Positions 1-14,800 of a DNA stretch of 64,000 nucleotides are shown here, in pieces. The notes beneath the pieces were generated by a model, which was given only the letters and a program-made list of their open reading frames with translations, did no database searches and was not told the DNA's origin. Position 1 is the first letter of the stretch, and every line of letters starts with the position of its first letter. The translations under genes and the position numbers were made by a program. The stretch is from Phalacrocorax aristotelis (taxonomy: Eukaryota; Chordata; Aves; Suliformes; Phalacrocoracidae): contig NC_134277.1 in assembly GCF_949628215.1 (NCBI RefSeq), positions 54,384,918 through 54,448,917 of the forward strand, given 5' to 3'.

Positions 1-3000
1 AAAGAGTCTTCAACCTTCCTTCCACAGTTTGCTATGAATTTCCCTACCATCAGCAGTGTGCTATAGAGAAAATTCTGCAGGTGTCTACCCTATTTCCACA
101 ACTTTAACTTTCAACATCTAGTTTCAATGGAGCTCCCTGGTACCCAAAACCTGACAACAAAAGATTACAGATATCAGCTTCAAAAACATTTTTTAATTAC
201 ACAGTAGTAGAACACATTTGTACTTTGTTTCTTAAGGTTTCTTATTTTTCATCTTTTCTCCCTTAGAAGCATATAGATAAAACCAGGGAAAAAAATTAAA
301 TTGTGCATAAAATAATTTGTCACCAAAAATTATAACAGTAATTATGTTTAAATTTTTGCCATGCTCCTGCTTTACTGTTTTGAGAAGTTCTAAATATTGC
401 TTGATATATCAAAAGATTAAAAGACATTTAACTGTAAAGTGAATGCCCTTACTAACACAGAAATCTTATGTATTTTGTAGTAGAATTATATTTCAGGTCT
501 TTCTGCTTATTCTGATGGCAGTGAGAAAGCTATCTTTTAGACAGCTTCTGACCACAACCTTCAGGGTTTAAGCTTCTCTAAAATACACAATTTAGTTGTT
601 AATTTCTATTCTTCAGATATCATTGATATGTAGTGGTAATCTAGTAGACATATCGCAATTCAAATCACAGAAAAAAGCAAAGGTCAGTAGAGGTGTTGAT
701 GTGTTACTGCTTGAGTAATAAGTAGCAATAGCTTCTGCTCTCATGTATATTATGAATATTAATCTTATTCTTACCGATTTCATTACATCATGAAAACGAT
801 GAATAGAAAAGCTATAGCACCTTCTGCAGTATATATGAAGCTACATGTCATATCAGACATTGAAATATTAACCTTCAACATTCATAATCCCTAATCACAA
901 AAATATAATTGTTAAAATCTCCTCTTCTAACAGGAGTGATGTGATTGAATGACATGACATAACACGACAAGTTCTCTAGAGCACTCCAATGATCTCCAAG
1001 CATACTGCAGTACTGATCCATACTGTCTGAAGAAATAAATATACAGCAGGCTCCTAAGACTGACTCAGTAATCACTCTTTTTACCTTTAAGAGCGCAGGA
1101 TCATTTCACTTTATTCATCATATTTGTTTTGTTCTTACTAATTTTCACATTTGGATTTTAACTAGCTTGTACTAGTGAACCAAACTCCAATTATCCAAGC
1201 TATTACATGTAAAGCATAAGTTCACATACAATTTTATTTTCTTTAATTATTTCCCAGCTTTTTATAGGTCATCTTATTTCCTTTGGCCATTTGTTTCTAA
1301 TGTGTAGCTAGTGAATGGAGTTTTTATGTTTCACTTTAAGAAACGCGGTCTTCCAAAAACGCAGCCAGAAATGTCCATTTCAGAAAAGCTTATTGCAGCC
1401 AGTTGGCTTTGCCAGTGACATATTTATAAAGTGAAAATATAACCCATAGTGTTTTCTGCAGATCAGATGGAATCACTTAGTGTACTCTACATAGTTTCAG
1501 CAGCTTGTGCCTCAAGAGGAATGTCCCTCAGCCAGAAAGTGTTACTTTTAAGCACAAGTCCAGCTACTGTTGTTTTGTAGTTTTGTTATTCTAGCATGAT
1601 ACGAATACATTTACGTCATACTTTTAAACCACAATGTATTTTTAGAGCTAATGCAAAGCCAAAATGAGAGGCAGGTGGTAACTCTTTGAAATAAGTTTCT
1701 AATTAAAGCTGTTTTGGAGCTCAAGTTTTTTGCATGTTAATGATTTCCTCTACTCTGAGCCTCCCCTCTGGCACCAAATCATTTTCATAAAAAGTACATT
1801 ATGTAATCACAAGGCCTGAGCACCATGTGAAATCATGCAATGAAAACGGCACTATCAAATGGGATAAATTAGAAATCAGAAAAAGCTTCATAAAGCTACA
1901 GATTTTAGGGACACGTCAGCAGAGATAACTTTACTGCCTTCAATGGTAATTAAAAGCTTCAGCCAAAAGCCTCATGTGGAAGGAAGCATCAATGAAATAA
2001 AACACAATGATAAACTGGCATTTATAAGACATCCAGGAACCAAAGAGCCCTTTAATGATACATGGGAAATATCTTCCTAATTTGACAAAAGAAAAGTTAA
2101 ATCCACAGTCCATTGACCAGTGAAGTGATACACACAAACTGTATTCCCACACACTGGAACAGAAATTACTGTCCTGACCTGTAACAAGCAAATATGTTTT
2201 CTTTTTCCTTCATCATTGAAATTTGCCCCCCAAAATTTCTCCCAGCATAGAGAGTTAAGTCTCCTCCAGTTCAAACCTATTTTGGAGAATTCAGCTTGCT
2301 GCTGAGGGTTGCTCCTGAAGCAAAACAGATCTGGGTCAACTGTGAGAAAAGCACTTCAGGAATCACTTCTGACTAATGGAAAAGCCATCTGAAAATGTCG
2401 GGCAGTTCTTAAAACAACGTAAGCCTAGTAAAAGGCAAGTCTTTGGTTACTTCCCTAACCCAAAGCAGCATACCTTCAGAAAGAACTCTGAATTGACTAG
2501 CTTGGTGGTCTGGTAGCTGCTTATTGCGTTGCCACAGAAGGGATCAAAGTTCAGGACTTCAGCAGCAGCCATTCATTGTAGGCCAGAGGATCTGACAGCA
2601 CCGCCAAGGCAGTGCAATACCCTGAACACAGATAAAGAGGAAAAGGAAAAATGCCCTGCATCACTCGGTGCTAATGCAAGTACCCATCCCAAACGATGCA
2701 CGAAGTGTACATATGTTCCAGCTGAGACTAAGTGCTTTTCTGCTGGAATTGAAAAAATCACTCCAACAGGAAGAAAATAAAAATGATAAGGGGATAGGAG
2801 TTTAAGAGAAACTAAGAAAAGTGTTTAAGGAAAACACTAAATCCTTTTTCTACTGATGTTAGCTTGAATTATTTTCTAACCCCTTCCAGATATTAAATTA
2901 TTGCATAAAACCTGTTCACAAGTCCCTACACAAGAGATGCTCACTCTGTAAGAAGCCTCCCTGGTCAAGACCCAGTGAAGCATGCAGCCAGAGCTGCCAC

Positions 3001-6000
3001 AAGAAAAGAATCTTTTTGCTTCTCTCTGCCATCATACCATATCCTCTCTATGTAAGATCTTGCAGATTTCTGCCTGCCATAAAGCATGAGGAGGATTTTA
3101 GATGGAAAGGGAATCTTGAACTATCAAAGAAGCTCTAAAGGCCAATCAGCCCTCACTCACACAATGAATCCTTTGGAGACCTGTGAAACACTATTATTCT
3201 TGATCCAGCTCTTACCACAGAAGATGACACAGTTAAATTACACAACTTGGGAATCATCCCTTTAAGCCTCATTTTGACCTGAGGTGGTGGAAAGACCCTT
3301 AGGAAAAACACTGGTATGGTTCAAAGGAGCACAGAAAAGACTGACATGAAGAATAAAGATGTGAAAGTATCATAACGGCAACCACCAGCACACAGAAGTT
3401 CCTACCGAAAGAAACATGGTGTTTGGCATTGTGTTGACATAGGAGGTAAAGTCTCCTCCCCTAAACAGATTATAGTACTAAATGTTTATTACAACCATCG
3501 TATTAAGCAAATAATTTTCCCCACATTCAAAAGTGGTTCTTTCTATCTACTGCAGTAGTCTCATGAAAAATGTTCAGGCAGCTGTGAAAGCAGTATCACA
3601 CAAAGTTGCTATTTTTTTAATAGAGCAGATTATTTATAGACAGTATAATTAGAGTGGGTCTTGAAAAATAACATTAGCAGTGGATCGGAGAATGGCTGTA
3701 TGCATAGATATAGCCTGAACAATGATGATTCATTAAAAAATGGTAGCATTCTTTTTCCTTAAAATCAATTTTTTGCCTGAACTTGTTGAGTGACTACTTT
3801 CCAAGCCCTGGCAACTGCAAAAATCTTCTCTGAAGACCCTGCATTCACAGAGGCGTTACAATACTGACATAGGCTTTTTCTAAAGTAGGTAGGAGAAATT
3901 CTAGTCTGTGAACATTTCCAATGTCAAGCTGCCCTCATGTGAAGTTATACACCTATCATACATTACATAAACATTATAAAATATCTTACTAAACTAGCAT
4001 GTCTCACAAATCAAAACAAAATAAAGACAAGTAGTGCCAGCAGTTGCCCTTCCAAATCAATAGCCTTTGACTGAGTACTTAAGGCACATAGATGTTTTTA
4101 ATGAATCACAAATCAGTAGCAGACCTTTCATTGAGTTCAGCTGAAGTTGAATATAAGCCCTGCTTTGTAATATTTTACGTACTTTCAAAAGTTATCAGTA
4201 GGATCTTAAGTCACCATCATACAATAAATCTACCATCTTTCAAATTCCATTTGACAGACCTGCAAACTTACAACCGAACAGAATAACAAAATCCGGCTGT
4301 TAAAGCCCAGTGAAATCCCTCATTGTTTTTCCTACTTCTCCATTTCCATTTCCTTAGAGTAAGAAACTCCATGATTCCCAAGCACTTCCCAAAGCACTTA
4401 GATTCTTCACTAATTTTTGAGATAGAGAATCTTGAAAATATTTGCTGAAGAATGATCTCCAGAATAACTGAAGTCACATCCAAGGAACTCATTAAAAATA
4501 GTTTATAGCAAAGTCTAACAGTCTGAAGCTTACAATGCAAAACTGGAAGCTTACTTTACAGCATCTTAGGTGGAACACCTACACCTCTTCAAGAAGTTTC
4601 AAATATCCCATTAGAATTATAAACAAACAGCTTGACTAGATATCCTCAAAAACACCAATAAAATGCAGCCACTTTTCACATTCAGATTATTTGTCGATAC
4701 ATCCTAGGCTAGTAACCAACATACAGAAAGGACTAACTCTTACTTTGTGGTCGAATGAGTCAGTGAATTACATCTCTGTCAAAAAAATCACCATCCTTGT
4801 TGGTTTCCTTTTTGGCAATCTGAGACAAGACACCACATACTTATCAAGCAGCAACAATTTGTAGTCTTGTATTTTAAGACTATTGGAAGGACACTGCAAA
4901 TACTCAAATGATCTTACTACTTTGCCACTAACCTTGCAAAATATTATTTTCATACTTTTGCAGGGAAGCAAGATGACATATTTTCATTCCAATCAACCAT
5001 CATACTAAAAAGCAGCTGCATACATTTTATTTCTGCTCTAATCCCTCTTTTTCCTTTTTATTCACTATAGTCACCAAATACCTTTGGGTGAGTTATTCAT
5101 GTTTATCTTTATTAAACCATGTTCATAATGAGACTCAGTCACATTAAAGAAATGCAAAAACTTAGCAAGGCTGCAGCATTATTTAAGTCATGAACACTCT
5201 CATCTGATCTGACCTTACACAAGGGCCAGTAGAGCAGACAACCACAGCAATGCATGGTGAAGTTACAGGTTAATAGTGTAAAAAAATGATTTTGAATCCA
5301 ATAACTCAACATTTTGGGGGCGCTGCTAAGCTTTTTTGGTGCTGGATGGCTTTTTTTTAAAACCCTCAGAATTCTCCAGTTTCCCCTAAAACTTTGAAAC
5401 TTTGCCACTTGAAGGGCCAGCATTGTACAGCACCAGCCCTTAAAACTTCCAGTAGGCAGACGCTGTGCTACTTAGGAAGAAATATGACTCATCATGTAAG
5501 CTCAGGTCTCGCTGACCAAAGCCTGCATTACCACCCAATGAAAGACATAGCAGTCCTACACAGGACAAGTACATAAAATGAAGTCTACCAAAAATTTTCA
5601 TTTTTTCCAGCTTCTTGAATTTCTAGTTATTTGATGACACTTTTCAAAATCCTGTTCATCTGCATATGCACAGCTGTCCATGTTTCCCAATGATAAAACT
5701 ATCAACAAGGACTAGAACAAGCTGAGACCATGATCAGCACCAACTGGATACCACAAAATTAGAATTCTCCTCATGAATCTGAAGTAAAATTACCTTGTCA
5801 CACTTCCACTGGTTTTTATCTCCTCTTGCTAATCTGTTCCCTCTCACTTTTGATACAGGCAAACTGTATTCGCTGTCTTTGCTTTGCATTCTTTTCTCTC
5901 AGAACCTACTCACCCCTACTTACATTCTCCGAGAAAATATCTCTCAAATGATGAGTAGAGTGATTTCTAATATGAACTATTTGCACCAAACCTAATAACC

Positions 6001-9000
6001 CAAAGCGCAGTTAGTAGAAAACATCATAGCCTGTACAAGATACATTTCACTCCTCTAGGAAAAGCAACTAACAAGGGTTTGGTGACCTTCCAAATAACTT
6101 TCTATAGGTTAGAGAATTTTTTGTAATGGATGGAATAGTCACAGATGAACACTAGAAAAATAAACAAAAGCTACATAAACACTTTCCGAAAGACCCTTTG
6201 AGAAGACAAAAGAGCCTAAATAGAAACTAAAACTTCATTCTTTTGGATTAAAAAAAAATGGTGCAGCAAACAAGTCTGATAGACAAATGCATCCACATGA
6301 AATGCTGGAACATTTAGTAAGAAAGTACATATGTAAATAATAAAGATGTACATCGGTTTGAAGTAACAGAAGATTCACTATGCCAAACTATGTATTAGAC
6401 AGGGTAATAATATACACTGCATTTCTAAACTTTAAAGACAGCATCTCTAAACTTAAGTAAAACATCTGATATGATCTCAGACAATTGTCTCACAGGAAGC
6501 CAGAGAATGGCAGGCAATAGCACTAAGAAGAAGAATCTGAGGATTACAGTAGGATGATGAATTAAATATGAGTCAACAATATGTCACCAAAAAGACAAAT
6601 GCAAGATTGGGTCATTACTAATATACATGTGCTATTAAAAACATATGAGGTAATTACTGTTCTGCTTGGCACTCGCTGATTCTTGGCAGGAGTACTGCAG
6701 AAGCCATAACCCCGCATGCAAGATACAAAACATTTTATACTACCAGCACACAATGACTGCACACATTTGGGTGCCATACTTCAACAAAAGAAATTAGAAA
6801 AAGCATCATATAAAATCTATCAAAGTTTTGATAAACAAGTCTTCCACTTACCTGCACAACTGCTCCCAAAGTTACACATTTCTGCAATTTGCTTTACTTC
6901 ATTGTATAGTGCTTTGTTTAAATGAAATGCAGATTAAGTGATACATCTAGCAATCTGTAACTGAAGCAAAGTTCTGGCATACTGAAGGCAACGGGAGTTT
7001 TTGCTTCAGTTAGGCCTTGATCTTACCCATTACTGTTAAGAACAGTTGAGGAAGGGGAAAGGAAATGGATAGTGAGAGATTCAGAGAACATTTTCCAATA
7101 TTTTTCCATTCACATGTTCAATTTAGAAGAGGTTCTAACTCCATTATTTAAAAAAACAACAGTAACAGGTTTCCAAAGCTACCTGAGAAACCATTCAGAA
7201 GTAGTCATCAGCAGATCTATTTGGTGAAAAACTCACAAAGACCAAGCCTTTCAAATAAGCTGTCCTTAACCAGAAGCCATTTAACAGGAAGGTAACGGTT
7301 AAACATTCTGCTACTTAACAGAACTAGCCAATAAATCAAAATGCAAATGTATATTGCTGCTGTATTTAAACATAGTCATAAGAATCATTTAACCTCACAG
7401 CATAAAACTCAGCTGATAATTTTTTTCTGACTAACACCTAATAAAATTCATTCTTGCAGAATTGTGGAAAAGTTAAGCACAGTCTACCCTTCTTATAAAG
7501 TTTCCTGTTACAAGGTCGCATGGTTTACACATATGTTGTATTTCATTATTAAAAAAATTCCTCCGTATAGCACCCTCTTTGTTGTAACACTCAAATATAC
7601 TTTGCCTCCAGGCCAGTACTATAATAAAAGTAAAATGAATTCAAGGCCATTTGCTGAGAAAAAGATAGGTTCAAGGTATTTTCACACTTTTTTGCTTGTA
7701 ACTTTTTCATGTCAAAGCTGTATTTTCTTTTTTCCTTCCCTTTGCTATTGTTTTATTATTTCCTTTTATTAGTACAGTATCAACTGAACAACTTCAAATA
7801 AATCTGAACTACTCTGGAAGCCAACTTAAGGCATTAAGGTTTCAGATTTTAAAATAAATTCCAAAACGTGGACATTATTAGGAGGATCCAATTCTAAATC
7901 ATTTATCAACTCATTTGAAGAGGTTATATAAAACGAGGATGAATTCACCAATTATTTAACTAATAGATAATGCAAGTGTACTTTGTGGAACCGCACAAAA
8001 TGGTAATATTGCTTTTGCAATGAAAATAAAAAGCCATTCTCTATAAGTGAACATCATTCAAAAATAACTCAGCAACTAAGAAAGCAGGATTATTTAAGTA
8101 TGCGTTCTCTCTGTCACTAAAAATTAGTATTCTTCTATTCAAGAGTAATCCAGTTGCTTGTGTGTCCCACTGGTAAGCAATCAATATGCTGTTTCTTTAG
8201 CTCTTATGTAGATGGCAAAATCTTAACAACAAACTGAAAAAGAAAACTGGAAGCCTTGAGAATGTTCATACACCCATCTTAACATACCACTTACACCCTG
8301 GAGAACAATCACAGAACTCAACCCTCACCTGGGAAAGGTCATCCTCCTGTTACAGCATGTGATCTTTCACACACTTCCTAAGCACTTCAGCCAGTAGCTC
8401 AGGAAACCTGCACTTCATACACCAGCCCTCAAAGCATAGAATTTTAGTATTCGTTCCTTATACACTGTTTGTTCATATATGAGCTACTATCCTGCCCACC
8501 ATTTAGCCTAATGCACAACTGACCACAGGAAATTTATGAGATAATCTGTAAAGCTACCTAAGCTTCAAGTAATAGTGGGTTTGTTTTTACTTTAAAGCAC
8601 TTCTCCATTCTTTCTATCATTTCAGCAGAAATTTATTGCATACATTTTCCTCAAACATAATTCACATCTGACTCAAGGCAAACAAAGTAATTGTGGCCTG
8701 ATCTGCACACTTTTCCAAAGCAGTAGTACGGGCACTTCTCTTTTACTACCTAGGAACATAATACCATCATTTCTTATAAGCACGTTCCACATCAGTAAAT
8801 CTCTCTTTTTAAGAACAGTCAGGCACAAGTAGTATATTGACTCTTTCTCAAGATACAGAAGGACTTAGGCTAACACCTATAAGCTAGCTGAGTTGTAATC
8901 CATTAAACAGAAACTGGTAATGTAGGAATAAGAGCTCTTTTCCAGATTAATGTGTCTTTCTCAGATTTCTCCAAAGGCAAGACAACACACCATGTCTAAA

Positions 9001-10399
9001 TACCCTGAATGTGAACAAGACAAATTCAAGACAAAAGACAGTTTATTTCTATATGTTGCAGGTACAAAATTAAGATATCTGCAGCACTACTTATCTAAAT
9101 ATCACATTAGAAAAAGGCTATAAAGTTATGAAGTAATATGACTTTATTTGCCCTGAGTTAAAAAACTAGTTTTGCCTAATGCCAGTTGCCTGCAAATCTT
9201 CTACTGTACCAATATGCAAATTCATGCAATTCCTAAGTAAGCAGTTGATAATTACCTCAACTACCTCCGAGTGATTACCCACCTATAAGAAGTCTTAATA
9301 TTACCACATGAGGATGGTTCACTGCTATTGTTTCATATAATTGAAGCCAACACTGGTAAATTGATTAGCCAAAATTTCTGCACAGCTAGAACAGATCCAA
9401 TTCATCATTATTTTAATTAAAAGAACTAGACCCAAGAGATACAAATTCTAGATACAAAGAACACAAACTACATGATTTTGGTGGAACTGTAAACTAAAAA
9501 CTTAGGAATGGAACAGAACCACAATCAAATTATATCAATCACAGAATTTAACAACGCTGGCTCAAAATCTAATTGCTACATACTTAACATAGAGAAAAAT
9601 CTTCCAGTTTTTGGTAAACATTGTTTAAACTTTAAGATTAAACAGTACATAGAATATTTTTTAAGACTCAACTATTTCTGGATTAATAGCAGATTTATGC
9701 CTTAAGAACCAAACCAGAGGTACACTGCTGCATAAAGAAGAATAAGAAAAGGAATTCTTAACTAAGACACTGTATTCAATTCACTTGCTTCACTCCATTC
9801 CATTCTTTTAAACAATCTCAAAATATGCAACCCATTTATCAGAAGCTTTCTATCAGCAGTGACTTTCAATCAGCCAAGTGAAGTTCCATCATTTCTGGTT
9901 TACCAGTCCAGTACAACATTTTAAACTATTTTATTTACTTGTCTTCAAAAATCTTGATACTTCACAGAAGACATTTGAGAGATACTATCCAGTACACAAA
10001 CTAGAGCTCTAAACCAGCACATCTCATGCTGTGTCTAATACACACACTGTTGCAAAACCAGTACAGCTGCCTCTGCACCACACAGCAACCACAGAATCAT
10101 AAGTACGTCCTTGCTCCCATTAGAGAAGTTCATCTCAGATCTTTGAAAGACTGAGTAATCAGAAGAGCACTTTGCTTTTGGGTGACCAAAAATTATACAC
10201 AAGCCTAAGACGCTCATTAACTTTCTCACTTCTTTCCCAAGTGAAAATATAAACCAGTGTTATGCAAACTATCCCCTTGCTACTACAAACCAGTCAGGTT
10301 CTTCAACACATTCTTACCCAATACCTTGGCACTTGACTCAAGTACTTTATGAAGTCCCAGAGTGACATACTACAGGTCTGAAAACAGAAAATACTTCCA

Positions 10400-11848
10400 A
10401 AAAAATCTCTCTCAATGATTTTTCAATGCTCTTGGGAATCTGGAGAGGTCCCAGTTGACTGGAAGATGGCAAATGTTCTCCCAGTCTTCAAGAAGAGCAA
10501 TAGGGACGACCCCGGTAACTACAGGCCTGTCAGTCTCACTTCTGTGCCTGGCAAAATTATGAAGAAGATTATTCTGGATTTATTGAAAAGCACCTGAAAG
10601 ACAATGCAGTCATTGGTCCCAGTGAGCGCAGGTTCACGAGGGGAAAGTCCTGCTTATCCAAACTTGATTTCCTCCTATGACAAGGTCACCCACCTAATTG
10701 ATGAAAGGAAGCCAGTCAATGTAATCTTTCTGGATTTCAGTAAAGCTTTCAAAACTGTCTCACAGTATCCTCCTGGACAAAATGCCCAGCACACAGCTGG
10801 ATAAACACATAATGCAATGGGTGAGCAACTGGCTGACGGGTCAGGCTCAAAGAATCATAGTAAATGGAGTTACATTAGGCTGGTGGCCAGTCACTAGCAG
10901 GGATCCATCTTGGGGCCAGTACTTTTTAATGTCTTCATAAATGACTTGGATGCAGGACTGGAAGGGCTACTAATTCAGTTTGTTGATGACACAAAATTGG
11001 GAGTAGCTGTTGACACTCTTGAGGGCAGAGAGGCCCTGCAGAGAGGTCTGGACAAATTAGAGAGCTGGGCAATCACCAACCATATGAAGTGCCAGATTTT
11101 TCACCTGGGGCATGGCCACCCTGGCTGTACATACAGGCTGGGGAACAAGAGGCTGGAGAGCAGCTCTGCAGAGAGGGACCTGGGGGTTCTGGTCAATGGC
11201 AAGTTGAACATGAGCCAGCAGTGTGCCCTGGCAGCCAAGACAGCCAGCCGTGTCCTGGGGTGCATCAAGCGCTGCATTGCAGCTGGTTGAGGGAAGTGAT
11301 TGTCCTGCTCTGCTCTGGTGCGGCTTCACCTCAAGTACTGTGTGCAGCTTTGGGCACCACAGTACATTAAGGATGCAAAGCTACCAGAGAGTGTCCAGAG
11401 AAGGGCCGCAAAGTTGGTGAAGGGTTTATAGGGAAAGCTGTATGAGGAGCAGCTAAAGTCACTTGGTTTATTCAGCCCAGAGAAGACAAGACTGAGGAGA
11501 GACTTCATCGCGGTCTACAGCTTCCTCACAAAGGGAGGAGGAGGGGCAGGCATTGATCTCTTCTCTCTGGTGACCAATGACAGGACCCGAGGGAACGGCA
11601 GGAAGATGTGCCAGGGGAGGTTTAGGTTGGCTATTAGGAAAAGGGTTCTTCACCCAGAGGGTGGTGGAGCACTAGCACAGGCTCCCCAGGGAGGCAGTCA
11701 CGGCACCAAGCCTGTCAATATTCAAGAAGCACTTGGACAACACCCTCAGACACATGGTGTGAATTTTGGGGTTGTCCTGTGCAGGGACATGAGTTGAGCT
11801 CGATGATTCTTGCGGGTCCCTTACAACTCAGGACATTCTATGATAAGA
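10400..11848 (+). mobile_element. CR1 LINE, 3' part of ORF2 (reverse transcriptase) and 3' end, inactive
   Basis: This is a 5'-truncated CR1 non-LTR retrotransposon, the main avian LINE family, inserted in BBS9 intron 5 antisense to the gene. Translated pieces in order: SWESGEVPVDWKMANVLPVF and NYRPVSLTSVPGKI (start of the reverse transcriptase), [28 protein letters not shown], then FVDDTKLG (the catalytic box, with Val where CR1 usually has Ala), and the C-terminal block [14 protein letters not shown] through [18 protein letters not shown]. These pieces sit in different frames with stops between them, so no working protein is made. The 3' end, a GATGATTCTTGCGGGTCCC-like stretch followed by an ATTCTATGATAAG-like end, is typical of CR1. 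The left border is approximate. Confidence 0.93.
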
Positions 11849-14800
11849 TATTGTAGGCCATCAGCAAGCATGACTTCATATAATGAAAGCTGAATTGTTA
11901 ATACAGCAACCTCTGGTGGCATAACTGCATGATACCATAATAGTATAACTTGACCTTATAAAAATGATGTGATGAAATAGTTATATGAAGTAAAATTTTT
12001 TTAGAGTTGAGTCTTCACCATAGGTAAGGGTGTAATACAAATCATAAAAATGTATGCTGTTTCACCTTCATTTTCTTTAACAAAAATTAAATCTGAAGAG
12101 CTTACAGTAGTCTCACCTCAAGTTCCTCAAATTTTATATTTGAAATAAAACATGAAGACTGGACAATCTGTTCATTACTTAAGGACTGTGACATTTTGTG
12201 GCTAGGTTAAAAGTTTACTTGGTTAAAACCCAGTGTTCAGCACTACTAACTCATGGGATTATCATGAATCATGCTTTTTAGAAAAGACCCATATGCTAGA
12301 ATCAGAGCATTGCAGGACAAACTTGACTTACAGCTCTAAGATCATGAGAAAGTGTTCAGAAATACGAAAAGCAAGTATATGCATTCTACATAACAAAGGC
12401 AATGACAATCTTTACGTTCAATTTTTGAAAGTCTGGGTTAACAGAATTTTTTAAATATAAAATGCTTCATTGATCTTCCCATGTCACTTCTTGATAGTTT
12501 CACATTTTCAGTTTAGCACCAGTGTTCCGAGACAGCAAGGAGCAAAGGTAAAGTTAAAGCAGCAACAAAATGGGAAGTTCTATATTACAATCCTTCCCTT
12601 TGCTACAGATTTCTGAAGTTGCAAGTCACAACTAACTCTGCTTATACTACACCTGATTTATACTTTAATCTTTGTATGGTTTTTCCATTTGATTTTTTTA
12701 AACATGTCCATAAGCTTTGTGTGGTAATCTAGCTAAACATAAGAGATTTCCTTGTTATTTCCCACATCTCTGGCCAGCTAGGTTTTACTGAAAGTAGAAG
12801 TCAAGTTCATTTTGCCTTTTTCCTAAAGTTTGTCATACAACCAACAGAATACATTTTGTTTTAATCACTTTTAGCTATACAGTTTTTCAGAAACTGCTTT
12901 TGTCTTTTCTATACTTTGTTGCCTTGCAGTAAATACGCTTGTAGAATCAGTTCAAGTCTAAATGCAGCTTTAGATATGCAGCCAACTAACCAATAACTGT
13001 AATGAGAGGACCATCTAGCGGTGACAAACACAATTCACACTCTGCTATTTTAAAGACTAATGCACACTGTTAATCAAGTCACTGGACAACTAATTCTCTG
13101 GCTTTTTTTTATCCGTGGCTTTAATAATATCTTTAATTTAGATTTTGACCTTCCATGGTGAACTAAGTAAATGGGTTTGTGCATTGTCTTCATCTGCTCC
13201 TGTTGCAAGAACATCTATGTTAATTCTTCTACATGTGAAAGTTGCTCATAGTATCAAGTCATTAATCTAAAGACACTAGCAAGAATGAAGCTGCTAGCAA
13301 CCAGGCTACAAAATAGGTTTGTTTACCTAAAAATTCTCTCCTCAGAGAAAACTGTAATACCTTTTTTCTTAATACAAGAGATCAAAAATCATCAGGTGAG
13401 AAGTGACAGTTCTACTTGGTATGTTTAACAGAACAAATTATAACATAACAAGGCTCTAAGGTTGCCACAAACTAGCAGGGACAGGAGAGCAATTTATATT
13501 GGAGGAGGCTCACTGAGAATGTGATACACATCTAGTGGTGTTTGTCTCTGTATTTTGAATGTGTCAAACAACTGCAGAGACATTCTTCTCCATTTACCAC
13601 AGTAGTAGAAGCTGTGACAAAACCTTCTCTCTAATTAAGCTGCAGTGCAGAGTAGGCACAGGGAGAGGTTTACGTAAGCACACATTTAACTACGAACAGC
13701 TGAAGGAAGCTTAGTGGAGCTTCATAACCAAACCAAAACATAAAACTGTAGTACATCATTTGCTCCTAAGAGCTCTTCTGCTTAACTTCTGAAAAGCTCT
13801 GATAGGACTCTACATCAAACAATACTCAAGAGAAAAATTTCAGGCAGTTTCTCCTTAAAGACAGGCATCCTAAAGACACTAAGCTGCTTTGTAAATTAGA
13901 TAAACAGATTCTACTCCAATACAACATAAACCAAATTTTAATATTATGTAAACTGGAAGTTTGGCCTGAACAAATTTCTGTCTCTTTAGCCCCTGTAAGA
14001 ATCTAAAGGGAACTGCAGGATTTTCAGCAACTCAGAAGTTAAAAAACTGCTGGATTGAAACAGAGTTCCCTTCCACACTTTTATGTGTACCTTGATGCCT
14101 ACTTACAGAACTGTTCCCCAATTTTAGTAGCAGTCACCCAGCCTCAGACTTCTGTTCCAGCCTGTTCTATGCATCTCTTGCAACCCTACCACAGCATGGG
14201 ATAGGGTAGGAAGGTTCTTGAGGACAAGAGAGCATCCTTGACCTCTCTCCCTGTAGGGTTCTCTATAAAGTAGAGGGCATCAGTCAGGAAAAGGAAAGCC
14301 TCAGCTACCTTCTTCACCGTTCAGCCTTCCTTTTTCAAAAGAATTTTATTTTTTTCCAAAGGAATGAGCAGAGGCCACCTCAGAGGCCAAAGCAGATGTA
14401 GGACGGGAAATGGAAACTATGTGCTGGCTTTACATGCCAATTTTCAAAATAGTCTGATGCCGTAAGGTTGCATAGTCAAACAGGGCACTTGGTACCTCAG
14501 TGAAGGACACAGCTGTAATGGTCCACTAGAGAGCACAGACTGCATCTGCACATGACTAGAAACCATGTTATGAATGATTACACAATAAATCTGAATGCTA
14601 AGAGGCAAGTATTTTGTCTGATGTAAGAGCAAGCAGTAGAGAACTGGTAATTTTCAGCAGTAGCCATTAAATTGGCAGGCAACTGTTTGGAAGCAGTCCA
14701 ACAAAAAACCACAGCATTAACTAGAACCCAAATAACTTTGTCCCAAGAAAGGACAGAAAACCCTCAAGAGTAAGTTAGAGGACACCAGTACAAGCTCAAT

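Noticed and set aside
6853-6925. Minus-strand exon-like segment with frame ALYNEVKQIAEMCNFGSS
   Set aside because: Good donor (GTAAGTGG) but poor acceptor and no match to BBS9; probably chance.
10400-11848. Endogenous retrovirus as the source of the reverse transcriptase remnant
   Set aside because: No LTRs, gag or env; motif order and 3' tail are those of CR1 non-LTR elements.
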